From the NCBI GenBank assembly GCA_030704615.1, contig CM060733.1, positions 62,806,001 through 62,870,000 on the forward strand: a stretch of 64,000 bases of DNA, read 5' to 3'. Positions 11,139 through 21,261 of the stretch are shown here, piece after piece. Position numbers and translations under genes: made by a program. How positions within the stretch are numbered: the stretch's first letter is position 1; the number at the start of each line of letters is the position of its first letter. Origin of the DNA: Takakia lepidozioides (lineage: Eukaryota > Streptophyta > Takakiopsida > Takakiales > Takakiaceae). The notes under the pieces are model-generated. The model saw nothing but the letters and a program-made list of their open reading frames with translations, was not told where the DNA came from and made no database searches.

Positions 11139-11980
11139 CTAGCCAGTGAAGGGCACCCAAGAGAACATGAAATTCACTAGACCGAAATCAAAATAAATCA
11201 CGCCACCGAGTCTGAAACAAATCGTCCCGTATACGCCTCCTACAATTATTGACCCCTCACAGTCTGACCCCATTGCCACCATGCAGCGATGGTAGTAGGC
11301 CGTTCCAGTGCTCAACGCCGTCTGGTAGTGGAATACAAGCCTGGAGATACGTTTGTTCAGATCCACCCAATCGCACGCCAAAACATGGCCCAGCTGAAAA
11401 GAGAAATACCGGTTACGAATGTTCAAATGGCATTGAAATGAGGTTGCTGAGACAAGTATAGACACAAAATCAAAGTGAATGTGAGATGCACGATTATCAC
11501 AGGTTGAAACCAATAGGATATGGGAGCTTCAGGAGGTGGTACCTACCAAGCAGCATAACCATAGAGATACGGGTATTTTTGCCCACAGACAGCGAGTCTC
11601 TTGCTGCAAGCGGAAAGACAAAAAAAGTGAGGGACGGCCTCCCTCCTATGGACCCGCTCTCACCTAGCCAACAAAGGACGACTAGACAAGCATCTTCCGC
11701 TCTCTTGCTGATGCGCAATGCTTTAGCTTTCTGTGCAGCATATCAAATCTTGTGCTTTGCTGAATTTCTGCCATGCTCCGATGCCATGAAGCAGTGTGAA
11801 GTGTTTGATGTCGACGGCGCATGAGTACGCCCTTAGAATGCATAGCAATGGTAAAGACAGAAAATAGCGTTGCAAGCAAAGAGAGCAGGACAGAGGAATA
11901 GACCGTCTTTGGAGTATGAGAATTGGAGGGAAGGGCACATATATACCCCAAACTCCCGCCATCCTCACAAGCAGGCAACG
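11139..11980 (-). other. Weak minus-strand coding candidate with a TATA-like box
   Basis: On the minus strand TATATAT lies at 11939-11945. About 75 bases downstream an ATG opens a short frame (MHSKGVLMRRRHQTLHTASW), and a further open frame of 124 codons (11139-11513) follows on the same strand. Neither product is recognised and no splice-consistent join was established. This could be a small lineage-specific gene or chance. Confidence 0.2.
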
Positions 11981-12114
11981 GAACGGGGCAACGTTACGAG
12001 GTTCGGGAGTGGATGGCGCATCAATGGGAGATGAATTCCACCTTTAGGAATCATAAATCCGCAGATGTTGAGAAAATTGGAGAGTACTAAGTTTGTTGTC
12101 AATTGCTCCTGCGA

Positions 12115-12415
12115 AAGTGAGCCTCATAGGCTACAATGGGTTCCTGTGGGGCCTATATGTCATACATTCCATTGGGATCTCGAGAAAAAATAAAAGTAAG
12201 CTTGCAACTTTTGGACATGGGCATGCTAGGTTCCACAGTGAAGATTTTCATATAACCATTTACATATCCCAGGGGTTGCCATGGGCGCTGGGTTACCAGT
12301 ACTCACTGGTCATAGGCTACAATAGGTTTCTGTCAATCATATGTGCCATACATTCCATGGCGATTTCTTCAAAAAATAAAATGAAGTTTGCAACATTTGT
12401 GGTATCCATCTGAGT
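12115..12415 (+). repeat. Imperfect direct repeat, two copies
   Basis: Two related blocks, about 12125-12215 and 12308-12400, share cataggctacaat, then ttcctgt or ttctgt, then catacattccat, a run of A-rich sequence and a gcaac core. They are about 185 bp apart and diverged. A 168-codon minus-strand frame across this area looks incidental. Confidence 0.5.
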
Positions 12416-12530
12416 TAATAGAGTTCTGGTATTCAAATACCCATTAGAAAAAAATTGAGGCCAAAGAAAGGCTGTCCCAACGTTCATATGACCCCTATAG
12501 CCGCTCAAGGCAACAGCGATTTTTAAAATG

Positions 12531-12555
12531 CCATTTTGCCATCGTGGCAAAATGG
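12531..12555. repeat. Perfect 11-bp inverted repeat, 3-nt loop
   Basis: CCATTTTGCCA and its complement are separated by TCG, and the core TGGCAAAATG recurs twice more within the next 50 bases. The GC content then rises sharply (12600-12720), as at a promoter or CpG-rich edge. No gene start was recognised. Confidence 0.5.
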
Positions 12556-13442
12556 TGGCAAAATGGGTTCTACGATGCTGTTTCCGCCGTGGCAAAATGT
12601 TGCCATGGAGGATGATGTTTTCGCGGGAAGCGCCGCGTTCTCGCGCTTCTCGCCCCTCCTTCTCGCGCGCTTCTTCCCCCAAATTTTCCTCGCGTGTTTC
12701 TTCTAGCAGGGTCCAATGCTGCAGGAAACGCCTGGAGGTGAGTGAGTGACCTTCATACCAGATAGATACAACCCCTAATGCAAGGAGCCGCTTGACATTC
12801 TTGGCTTCTTCATTGTAGTTCATGGATTATTCTCTGTAAAGTGGGCCTGTGCATTCGTTTTTGTCCATGGCACGGCTCTAGGTATGCTGCTAAAGCGTTT
12901 GCGTTTAATGTTTTTGTCTAATCCTATGGAAGAGAGGGGCGTTGCCCCGGGGTCGCTTATCTTCCATCTGAAGTGAGTTCTTGAAGCGTTGACATAAATG
13001 AGTTATAACTCTAGTTGTCAGTGGCTGACGACACTGAAGTTTTCACCACTAGCACAGACTCCAGACTCATCTTCCCACTTTCCAGGTCTGGACACCTGAT
13101 GCATGGTTGAACGCTGTTGCTGCCCAAGTGAGTCTTGAAAACTCTCACATTATCACCAATGGTCGATTGAATCCTCCATGAGACTCTTGAAACGCTATCT
13201 TCCACTGCTAGTTTCTTCGTCCCCTTCTTCCGTGCACAAAAGAAAAGATGGCAGAGTTAATTGTAGTACTTCCAGGCCATTCACATGTGATCAATTGCTT
13301 TTGCAAGTTGAAGTACGAAGTACAAGCGTATTGCACCATATGTACTTGTGACACGGCTGCCCAGTGACGGATGATCAAAGGGAGCTGACAATGCTAAGCC
13401 TCTGCATTGACTGACGGGTCATGACAGAAAGTCAAGGACAAC

Positions 13443-13880
13443 GTGGTGAGGGCACCTCTTCTTCAATCTATTTCAGCCTGGTTTGCCCTCTCATCAGACT
13501 CCTCCTTGATTTTGCATGTTGAATTGTGTAAGTTAGCTCGTTGGGTGGATCTATGGTGGTTTAGAGTGATTTTGACATGTTATCCAAATGGGCCTGGTCG
13601 CCATCGACAATCAGGTGTCCCATCTGGGTCTGTTTTGCACGACAGGGCCTATCAGGTGACGGTGGGCAATTTTCCAGGGTGTACCTGTCCCGACTTTGTG
13701 TGCATGCGTGAGGAAGCTCTAGGGAAGAGAGGGAAATGGGTTCCCTGCAAGCATCTTTACTACATTTTTTTGCGCAGGATGTATTGTGATCCCAAAAGAG
13801 ACCAAATCATTCACCAAGCGACACTTGGTCTTGGTGAGGTACGGACACTTTTGCAGCGAGACATCGACAATAACGAGTAG
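13443..13880 (+). pseudogene. SWIM zinc-finger C-terminus of a MULE-like transposase
   Basis: The frame holds a SWIM signature: GCTCPDF, a spacer of about 17 residues, then WVPCKHLYYIF, giving CxC...CxH zinc ligands. SWIM fingers close the transposases of Mutator-like elements and their domesticated relatives. The sequence before the finger (LHDRAYQVTVGNFPG) fits the strand that normally precedes it. A polypyrimidine run ending ttcag near 13473 could be a splice acceptor, so the true exon may be shorter at its 5' side. No transposase catalytic core lies upstream, so this is a fragment. The stop is TAG at 13878. Confidence 0.6.
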
Positions 13881-14149
13881 TGTTGCATATGTTGCAATTT
13901 TTTGCCATGTCCAAAAGGGCTGCCTTGTTTGTAGAACATCTATACACAGTTCTTCAATAAGGACAAGTTGGCGATGTCTCGTTATGAAAGGTCGTTTTTT
14001 TTTTCATCGGGATGGTTTACGAGCCTCTAAAACTGTGTGTGTCAATGCACACCACTTCTGCCCCTACCCCCCACTCAAAAAAAATAAAAAAAATAAAAAA
14101 TTGGGGAGGTTTTTTGTTCGCGGGGCTGCCAAACATGGACAAGTCTCAC

Positions 14150-15610
14150 TATGAAAGCTCATTTTTTTTTTTCACCTCCTCTTCAGAAGCATTGCGTAAA
14201 CGAGCTTCATGATGACCATCTGATTTTTTTTCCACCTCTTCTTCAATAACAAGCACCTGAACAAGTTTCACAATGACAGCTCATTTGTTTTCCACCTCCT
14301 CTTCACAAACAAACCCTAAATAAGCATTCATGATGACCATCTATTTTTTTTTCACGTCTTCTTCAATAACTTTTCACCTAAACAAGTTTAGACCTCATTA
14401 TTTTTTCACCTCCTCTTCTCAAACAAACTCTAAAGAAGCATTCATGATGACCATCTGAATTTTTTTCTCCTCTTCTTCAATAACCCAAACCTGAATAAGT
14501 TTACAGCTCATTTGTTTTCCACCTCCTCTTCCAAACAAACCCTGAATCAGCATTCATGATGACCATCTGATTTTTTTTCCACCTCTTCTTCAATAACAAA
14601 AACCTGAACAAGAGACAATGAGAGCTCAATTTTTTTCACCGCTTCATCACAAACAAACCCTAAATAAGCATTCATGATGACCATCTGATTTGTTTTTCAC
14701 CTCTTCTTCAATAACATAAACCTGAACAAATTTGACAATGAGAGCTCAATTTTTTTCACCTCTTCTTCTCAAACAAACCCTAAGTAAGCATTCATGATGA
14801 CCATCTGATTTTTTTTTCACCTCTTCTTCAATAACATAAACCTGAACAAGTTTGACAGTGATAGAGCTCAATTTTTTTTCACCTCTTCTTCACAAACAAA
14901 CCCTAAATAAGCATTCATGATGACCATATGATTTTTTTTCACCTCTTCTTCAATAACAGAAACCTGAACAAGTTTGACAATGAGAGAGCTCAATTTTTTT
15001 TTCACCTCTTCTTCACAAACAAACCCTAAATAAGCATTCATGATCACCATCTGTTTTTTTTTTCACCTCTTCTTCAATAACAGAAACCTGAACAAGTTTC
15101 ACAATGATAGCTCAATTTGTTTTTCATCTCTTTTTCACAAATAAACCCTAAATAAGCATTCACAATGACAATGTGTTTTTTTTCACCTCTTCTTCAATAA
15201 CAAAAACCTGAACAAGTTTCACAATAAACCGCTCATTTTGTTTCACCTCTTCTTCACAAACAAAGCCTAAATAAGCTTGAAGATGACAATTTGTTTAATT
15301 TTCACCTCATCTACATTAACAAAAACCTTTGCTTGTTTCACAATGAGAGGTCATTTTTTTGGGCCTCTTCTTGACCATCCGCCGTATTTTTAACCTCTCC
15401 TTCAATCCATCATCCATCCACCATCCATCCAGCATGGATGGAATATTGGAAACGTCAGTTAGCTTCACAATGAGCATCCAAACTTTTCTTACCTCTTGTT
15501 CATGCAAGAAACCCTAAATAAGATTCATGATGACTCACCCAACCTTTTGTTTTTCACCTCTTCTTTAGTAACAAAACCTTAGTAAGCTTCACAATGACCA
15601 TTCCATTTTG
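14150..15610. repeat. Satellite of about 120 bp made of two alternating half-units
   Basis: About eleven units follow each other at close to 120 bp. Each unit has half A (CACCTCTTCTTCACAAACAA, then ACCCTAAATAAGCATTCATG and ACCATCTGA plus T-run) and half B (CACCTCTTCTTCAATAAC, then AACCTGAACAAGTTT, ACAATGAGAGCTCA plus T-run). A and B are themselves related, so the array grew from a unit of about 60 bp. Half A contains AAACCCTAA, the plant telo-box or telomere-repeat sequence, in most units. The edges are more diverged. Confidence 0.85.
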
Positions 15611-16474
15611 TCTATACCTCTTTTTTTAAGCGCTATAACTGCTTCCACGATAATAAGACCCTCTCTAAATAGAGGACTCGGGTATGGGCCCTGCTTCTCC
15701 CTCCACTAAACCCCTGGGCTCACGCTTAGAGGGCAAAGCGTGAGCCGAGCTCTTGGGCTCATGCGGCTAGGCTCACGCCGTAGCTACGCTCCTGCGCTGG
15801 GTCCAACCCACCTGGCGACGCGCGGGCGTGGCAAGATGGTACGACGCACCGGATGGCGACGCCCGGGCGTTGCAAAAAGAGGCTGCGGGGCTGACGTCGC
15901 ACGCTCCGCGCGCGGGGGCGTGGCTGGCGTCGCTAACCCCTCCTATTTGCAGTAGCGCCTCAAGGCCCACAATGAGCTAGCTTCCTTGCCTTAGCTCTCG
16001 AAAGACACCCTTTCCTAACTAGGGAGCTTCAAGCTCCACTCCCTAGGACCTAGGCTCCCTCTAGCAAACTAAACTACAACAAAGCAAGAGCAAAGCAAAG
16101 AAATGAACTAGGTGAAGAAACAAGGAAGCCTTGCCCTTCTTTTATACTATTTTTGGGGCTCTTAAAATATTGTAGGATAGTCTTAAACTAATATAAACTA
16201 GAGGGAGATATATAAAAACTACTAAAGTGCAATAAACAAATATTTGGATGGAACTCATCCGAGAAACCGGTCAAAGGGATTTTCCTCATCCTGTTTGACC
16301 GCTAGATGGCGGTTATCATCCGCACAACCCCTAAGGCGAATTTAAGCCTTTTCCTCCAATGAAATCCATAGAAAATCATTTAAATCGGTTGCCGCAAGTG
16401 TCGTAGCCTTGTAATTCGGTGCCGTTGATAACCTTAACCATAAATCACAAAATTTGGTGATAAATTATGATTAG
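15611..16474. other. Gene-free stretch with GC-rich hairpin zone and AT-rich remainder
   Basis: 15700-15960 is GC-rich and includes a hairpin (GCGTGAGCC at 15738 with GGCTCACGC at 15770). The hairpin word recurs at 20043 and 21187. The rest is AT-rich with no coding signal. Confidence 0.4.
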
Positions 16475-17044
16475 GTGCTCCATAATGCCTCTCATTTTAC
16501 AACAATTGGGACATTATGGCGCACGCGCGAGCTGACTGGTGGGCCCCGCGCACGGACGCCCGGCTCCCCCCACCCGGACCCCCCCGCCCGCCGCTGTGCG
16601 CGGTCGCCCACCTGCTGCTGCGGCCCCACTAGCCGCGCCCCTAGTCCGGTGCGGCCAGTCCGCCCGCCAGTCCGCTGCCCGTGAGTCCAGTTCCCCTCAG
16701 TCCGCCAAACCGTCAGTCTGCCGGCCAGTCTGTTGTGCACGCCAGTCCGTTGTGCCAGTCCCCGCAAGTCCACCCAACAGTCCGTTGTGCCCGTCTGCTG
16801 CCCCCCCAGTCTGCCAGTCTGCCAGTCCGTACCGGCTGAAGGATCTGGATCGTCCATTATGAGAAACCCATCCGTGCCATCCATGCCAGTCCGTTGTGCC
16901 AGTCCCGGCCAGTCCACCCAACAGTCTGCTCGCCAGTCCGCCGCCCATGAGTCCGCTTTCCTCCAGTCCACTGATGATGCCGCCTCTGGACCGTCCGTTC
17001 GCAAATGCCATCTGAGCCCTCCATTTTTAGGGCATGAATTCTAA
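16475..17044. repeat. GC-rich CAGTCCG minisatellite
   Basis: The words CAGTCCG and GCCAGTCC recur at short irregular spacing. Longer blocks are duplicated, for example CAGTCCGTTGTGCCAGTCCC near 16745 and 16890, each followed by a stretch ending in CCACCCAACAGTC. Long open frames on both strands here (such as 170 codons on the minus strand) are simply products of this repeat and are not called as genes. 17045-17604 shows nothing recognisable. Confidence 0.6.
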
Positions 17045-17613
17045 GCCGCCTGCCACTTGCCAGCAGCCGCGAATGTGCGCACTAATGCTCCTTGCACGTC
17101 GTCCATCGTGTCCAGTGTACCGCGGCGCGTTTCTTGCAGGTTCTGACGCGTGTCCTCTGTACTGTATAGGGCATGAACGTGGAAGCAGAAGGTGATGATA
17201 TACTAAAAACGGGATGCTGGATTACACGGCCTATCTCGACAAAGTTTGCAAACACCCAAACCAGGACCCTTCAACACGAATGACCTCCAATGGAAGAGAG
17301 ACACGCAATATGGTTATATGGGTGCCAGACAGAATGTTTTGAAGGCCTGCATACCGTGGGATAGAGTTGATGACTTTCTCCTTGGAGAGGAGAGTTTGGT
17401 GGACTACCCCACTCAGTTTTGAGTGAATGTCCATACTAAAGTGCAACCCGGCATGCTAAAAGAGCCGAGAGCCAGCAGTTCTCTGAACAATATCATGTGT
17501 GCTCCATCCTCATCGTCCTTTTGTAGTCTGATTGCATGTCTGTTGCCATTTTTCGTACCCACGTTCTGTGATTTCATGCTTCCAGAAGTCGATGGATATC
17601 CATTGTGATTTTT

Positions 17614-18177
17614 ATGTCTAGGTATCAATGCTGCTACGGTCCAGATGACAAGCGCACCAACAATGCGATAGTGGAGGATCCCAAACTGAAACGTGGAGGA
17701 CCTCTTGTGGGTGCTGGAACATCTCACCCTCATAAAGGCCCAAGGAGAAAGAAGTCGAAATATGGAGAGTCTTACAAGCGTGGTTGCCAGTGCTGTTTCA
17801 AGGTCCAGCAATGCTATCTCGCCCTCGACATTTGTGTCCTCACGTACTATAACAATATGGAGCATACAGACGCGAAAGGGAACGCCTGTCATGGGAAGTC
17901 CGTTGAGTTCATGAACACTCGCCACGCCTATGCACCACACATTAGCGAGGAATTGAAAGCATGGGTCATGGAGTGTCTGTGCCGAGGCCTGTCAGTCGCC
18001 CAAATCATGATGGAACATAAAGAGCACGTCATGAACAACACCGGGTTGGGGGATGCATGGACACGAGACAATTTTTTGCTGGAGCAGGATGTGCGCAACC
18101 TGGCTGAGAAACGGGCGTGGCAAACGTTCAAAAAACATGCCAACGATGCGGAGAGTGTCCGCATGTGGAAAGACTAG
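17614..18177 (+). pseudogene. N-terminal part of a MULE-like transposase with a GCM/FLYWCH-type zinc cluster
   Basis: The frame has a basic segment, then a zinc-cluster pattern (CQCCFKVQQCYLALDI, EHTDAKGNACHG) resembling the DNA-binding region of Mutator-like transposases. A helical segment follows (ISEELKAWVMECLCRGLSVA, then DVRNLAEKRAWQTF). It stops at a TAG at 18175. The codon is CAG in the mirrored arm of the palindrome that follows, and reading through gives NPKSVFFYQEE, so the stop is secondary. The catalytic DDE region is absent. The MULE assignment is inference from domain layout; the SWIM fragment at 13443 is a separate piece because the order is reversed. Confidence 0.5.
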
Positions 18178-18321
18178 AACCCGAAATCGGTCTTCTTCTA
18201 TCAAGAGGAGAAATTGGCGCTAACATTCGTCATCGTAGTGCTTGAATGTTAGCGCCAATTTCTCCTCTTGATAGAAGAAGACCGATTTCGGGTTCTGGTC
18301 TTTCCACATGCGGACACTCTC
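18151..18321. repeat. 78-bp palindrome with a 15-nt loop and one mismatch
   Basis: The arm 18151-18228 is the reverse complement of 18244-18321 apart from one position: T at 18175 against a G at 18297, where the left arm reads TAG and the right arm encodes CAG. The loop is 18229-18243. The left arm is coding sequence of the transposase fragment, and the right arm duplicates it backwards. Confidence 0.92.
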
Positions 18322-18344
18322 AGTGAGTCAGTGTAGTCTGCATC

Positions 18345-18910
18345 TACCCTGAATTCTGCAATCAACTCATGGAGATTGTTTTGTTCAATCTAAATACTAA
18401 GCATGTTGTGACTGCCCCTACAACCCCCAATGCAATGGCTTGACCGAGCGCTTTAACCAAACCATGTGTAAGATGCTGGAGAAAAATGAGACCCTTATCG
18501 AAGAGTGGGACATTGTCATTTCTATTTTGTTGTTTGTCTACTGTACTTCCATTCATACTAGTACAAGATATCACCCTTTGAGTTATTGTATGGTAGGAAA
18601 TGTCGTAGCCCTTTGCATATTTCCTGGCTGCAAGTTTCTGCTACAAAGCCTAAAAACTGGGAAGAATTGATGCCTAATGGCGTCAATTGCGTGAAATTGC
18701 TAAGTCTAACATTCATTTTGCTCAAGCTTCCTAGGCTAAACATTACAATCGCAAGATAGTGTATTCTGAATCCTTTAAAGTTGGGATATCTGTTTGTGTA
18801 CGACTTCAGGCTGATAAACAGATTTCTAAGGCTAAAGAATTGATGGGCCCCATTTTATCACTGAGATATTACCCGGTAGGCAGTATGTTCTACTCCCTCA
18901 GCATGCATCT
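18345..18910 (+). pseudogene. Integrase fragment of a further gypsy element
   Basis: Split over frames, the segment encodes the end of an integrase core. CNGLTERFNQTMCKMLEK contains the catalytic Glu of the DDE triad, followed by a TSIHTSTRYHP-type block and then the C-terminal domain start (ESFKVGISVCVRLQADKQ). A one-base shift near 18420 and several stops show decay. Sequence differs from family A and from the element at 30023, so it is another lineage. Nothing upstream of the catalytic Glu survives because the palindrome abuts it. Confidence 0.72.
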
Positions 18911-19914
18911 ACTCCTGCTCTTGCTAGTTCTATTTATGTATCTTTGTTGGTCCTTGTATTCTGACCTTCGATTTGACTTGTCTTAATGTTGAGAACAGAC
19001 AGGTGATTTACACCCCTACTCGGGCTGCTCTCTCCAGATTGCAGTCAGCTAATTCAGAGCCTTAGTCAGTTCTTCATTTTTTTTTCGTGATAGTTTCTGG
19101 CATCAACTTGTATCATGCATGGGGTTTTTTCCAGTTGGATCTTTTGTCCTTCACCCATCTTGCAGGGCAAGGTTTTGTTCTGCTGGTTTTTTCATCCCAT
19201 GTATGACAAGTGCCTAGTCTTGTAGTCATGTTTTGTTAGTTCCTGTTTTCTTTCTCAGCTCGCAGGAGCTCGCTCCTTCTTGTGAGGCCAGCATGCTTCA
19301 CATATGTGAGGACTTGATTCCTACCTACCTGATTTTTAGACATGGATGAATGATGATACGGATGAAGCGGGATGTACACGCTCGTTAAAGTGTGATGGAT
19401 GGAGCATGAATGAGACGGGATGAAACTTATCGTTAGTCCTGGATGGATGAGGCTAGAATAGCCGTTACGTATTAAGCGCCGGTACAGCTGGCTGTATTAA
19501 GTTAGAATTGTCTTTTAGTTAACAGTTAGAATAGGATTAGATTAGGTGATGTGGCCTCATTGTGTGGCCTAGCTGGGACGACATCTGGCTGGCCAATAGA
19601 AGGCGGCCGTTTGGCTTAGATTAGATTACGTGCTTAAGTACTATATAAATCAGCACGCTCAGGCAAAGTGGGTGGTGGATTTGATCTCAAGTGTTGTACG
19701 GTGTGTTTGTGTTGAAACTGGAAGTGTGCATGAGTGCTTGGATGAATGTGTGTTGGAAAGGTGTATCATTGTGACAGATTCCATCCTATTTAGCAAGTTC
19801 ATTTTTCACACTCATCCATCTGTTTATCATCCAACTGTTCATTCATCCATCATTTATTCATCTGCTGCTTTCAGGTGGGAAAGACCATTGCCTTTTATTA
19901 TGTCGTCCAGCTTG
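18911..19914 (+). other. Probable 3' non-coding and LTR-like region with a TATA box
   Basis: No coding signal. CTATATAAAT at 19641-19650 lies in a moderately GC-rich setting about 730 bases after the integrase remnant, which would suit the promoter of a 3' LTR. I could not fix LTR borders because no second copy is in the window. Confidence 0.35.
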
Positions 19915-20092
19915 TTTCCGCGGTAAAGGGTGCCAATCCGCGGGAATACACTCCACTTCTTCCTGGGCGCGTGGTGACACGGTCTTCAAGTGTGATGACG
20001 TGGAGTGAGCCCCATGATGTGGCATTGGCGGAAGGTGACGTGGCGTGAGCGTAGTTGCGCTCATGCGCTCACGTGACCAGGCTCATGCCGAG
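19915..20092. repeat. Hairpin block, copy 1
   Basis: Begins with CCGCGGTAAAGG and a second CGCGG-AATA word, and ends with TGACGTGGCGTGAGC followed by a hairpin (CGTGAGCG at 20044, CGCTCACG at 20066). Copy 2 is at 21134-21250 in the same orientation. Both are followed at once by coding sequence cut in mid-frame. Confidence 0.55.
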
Positions 20093-20103
20093 GCATCCCT
20101 GAT

Positions 20104-20544
20104 ATTGATACAGGGGAGACTTCCGACAAGGAGCTGGATGACGACTTTGCCTGTGAGTAAGTTCAACCTGTGGATGCTTGCATTGTTGTTTCAATACCCA
20201 GAATCACTGTTCTTAAGGCAAAGTGCACATGGGAGATATCCTCTTCGTTGGACTTGTGCATTGCATCATTGTGTTCAAAATTGGTTTTTGTCCACTTGTG
20301 CAGGAGTCCGCGTGCTTCCACTGACCCTCCAGGGCTATCACACCTTTTTGGACTTCTTTCAAGTCTTCCTCAGTCTTACGTTCTACCTGTCTATGCGGAG
20401 GCACTCGCAGCAAGCCTGTCCATTCATGGCACTCGCAGTCCAACCATCGACGGCCGTGGTAGAAGACGTGGTGTTGGGGCCGGAATCTTTGTGGATGACA
20501 TAGCACAGGAGGTCGATACTGATTTTGATGACTGTAACACTTGA
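20104..20544 (+). pseudogene. Captured 3' end of an unknown gene, two exons and an intron
   Basis: An acidic frame (DIDTGETSDKELDDDFACE) runs to a canonical donor, GA|GTAAGT at 20157. An acceptor ending gtgcag at 20303 restores the frame into SPRASTDPPGLSHLFGLL, then VLPVYAEALAASLSIHG and ends IAQEVDTDFDDCNT with a stop at 20544. The join is phase-consistent, which supports a real spliced gene. Its 5' part is missing because the hairpin block lies directly before it. The family is not recognised. Confidence 0.45.
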
Positions 20545-20699
20545 TATGAAGTTTTCTTTTGCTTTCATTCGGGGCCAATTTTGAAATGGGATGGTTGTGT
20601 GTCATTGTTGTCATGTTTGCAATGTGTGCGTGGGATGCAAATTCATGGGAACAAACTATTGTTGGAGATGGGGGTTGCATGGACTGCCCGGATTGTTCC

Positions 20700-20900
20700 T
20701 TCAATCTATTTAGTGTTTTGCGGAGCTCACAGGCTTGTGTGCATTGCAAAAACAAACAAACGTCTTTGGTTCGGGTAGAGCATTCTCGCATCATTTGCTC
20801 GTTGGTCTCCAAACCATTCCTGCTAGAAGAATGCTTGGTAAATCCATCATGATAAAGTCCACGTGATCAAAGAGCGTTCAGGCTTTGTCAATTCTGGTGA
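20700..20900 (-). pseudogene. PPR gene fragment
   Basis: The stretch matches 9560-9720 of the PPR remnant word by word (gcaaa-acaaacaaa, catttgctc, ggtctccaaa, atgcttggtaaatc, ccacgtgatcaaag). It is therefore a diverged copy of the 5' part of the same PPR-type gene, minus strand. No intact motif remains in frame. The rest of 20901-21133 is unassigned. Confidence 0.55.
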
Positions 20901-21133
20901 GCATCCATGATGCTCCCGCACATACCTGGCATGTTCGCAAGGGTGGTGAGTAAGAAAAGATTTTGCAGGGATCCGCTTTGGATGATGTGAGTGTGCACCT
21001 GCTCACGACGTAGGCACATTCCAATGTGGGGGCTTGGTATGTTGATAACGTCTAAATGGATGCAATGGATAGAAAGGATGGATACAATGGATGTAACACA
21101 TCCAGTTTGCATTCCCTGGAAATGGCTGATCAA

Positions 21134-21250
21134 CCCGCGGTAATAGGTGACACCCGCGGAAATAGGCCCTGTATGCATGCTGACGTGGCGTGAGCCTGTG
21201 CTGGGCTCACGGTTTCCTGGGCTCACAGGCTCACGCCTCTGGGCTCACAG
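21134..21250. repeat. Hairpin block, copy 2
   Basis: Shares CCGCGGTAATAGG, the second CGCGG-AATA word and the 15-mer TGACGTGGCGTGAGC with copy 1. Its hairpin is a perfect ten-base pair: GGCGTGAGCC at 21187 with GGCTCACGCC at 21228. Additional GGGCTCAC words lie between and after. The gypsy copy A2 starts about a dozen bases later, in mid-gag. Confidence 0.55.
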
Positions 21251-21261
21251 AATAGCACCCC

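Noticed and set aside
10890-11180. 96-codon plus-strand ORF
   Set aside because: No domain, no splice context, and ordinary length for chance frames here.
12317-12823. 168-codon minus-strand ORF
   Set aside because: It crosses a direct repeat and a hairpin-rich GC island, with a low-complexity Glu/Arg centre and no recognisable domain.
14150-15610. CRISPR-like array
   Set aside because: Repeats of about 60/120 bp have no unique spacers and lie in a plant nuclear context; this is a satellite.
14150-15610. True telomeric DNA
   Set aside because: AAACCCTAA occurs once per 120 bp, not as contiguous TTTAGGG repeats.
16492-17004. 170-codon minus-strand ORF and overlapping plus-strand ORFs
   Set aside because: They are translations of the CAGTCCG minisatellite (repeated DWQTG, GLAQRTG), with open frames on both strands at once.
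19915-21250. Helitron 3' ends
   Set aside because: The hairpins are suggestive, but no CTRR terminus follows at the expected distance and no AT insertion site is visible.
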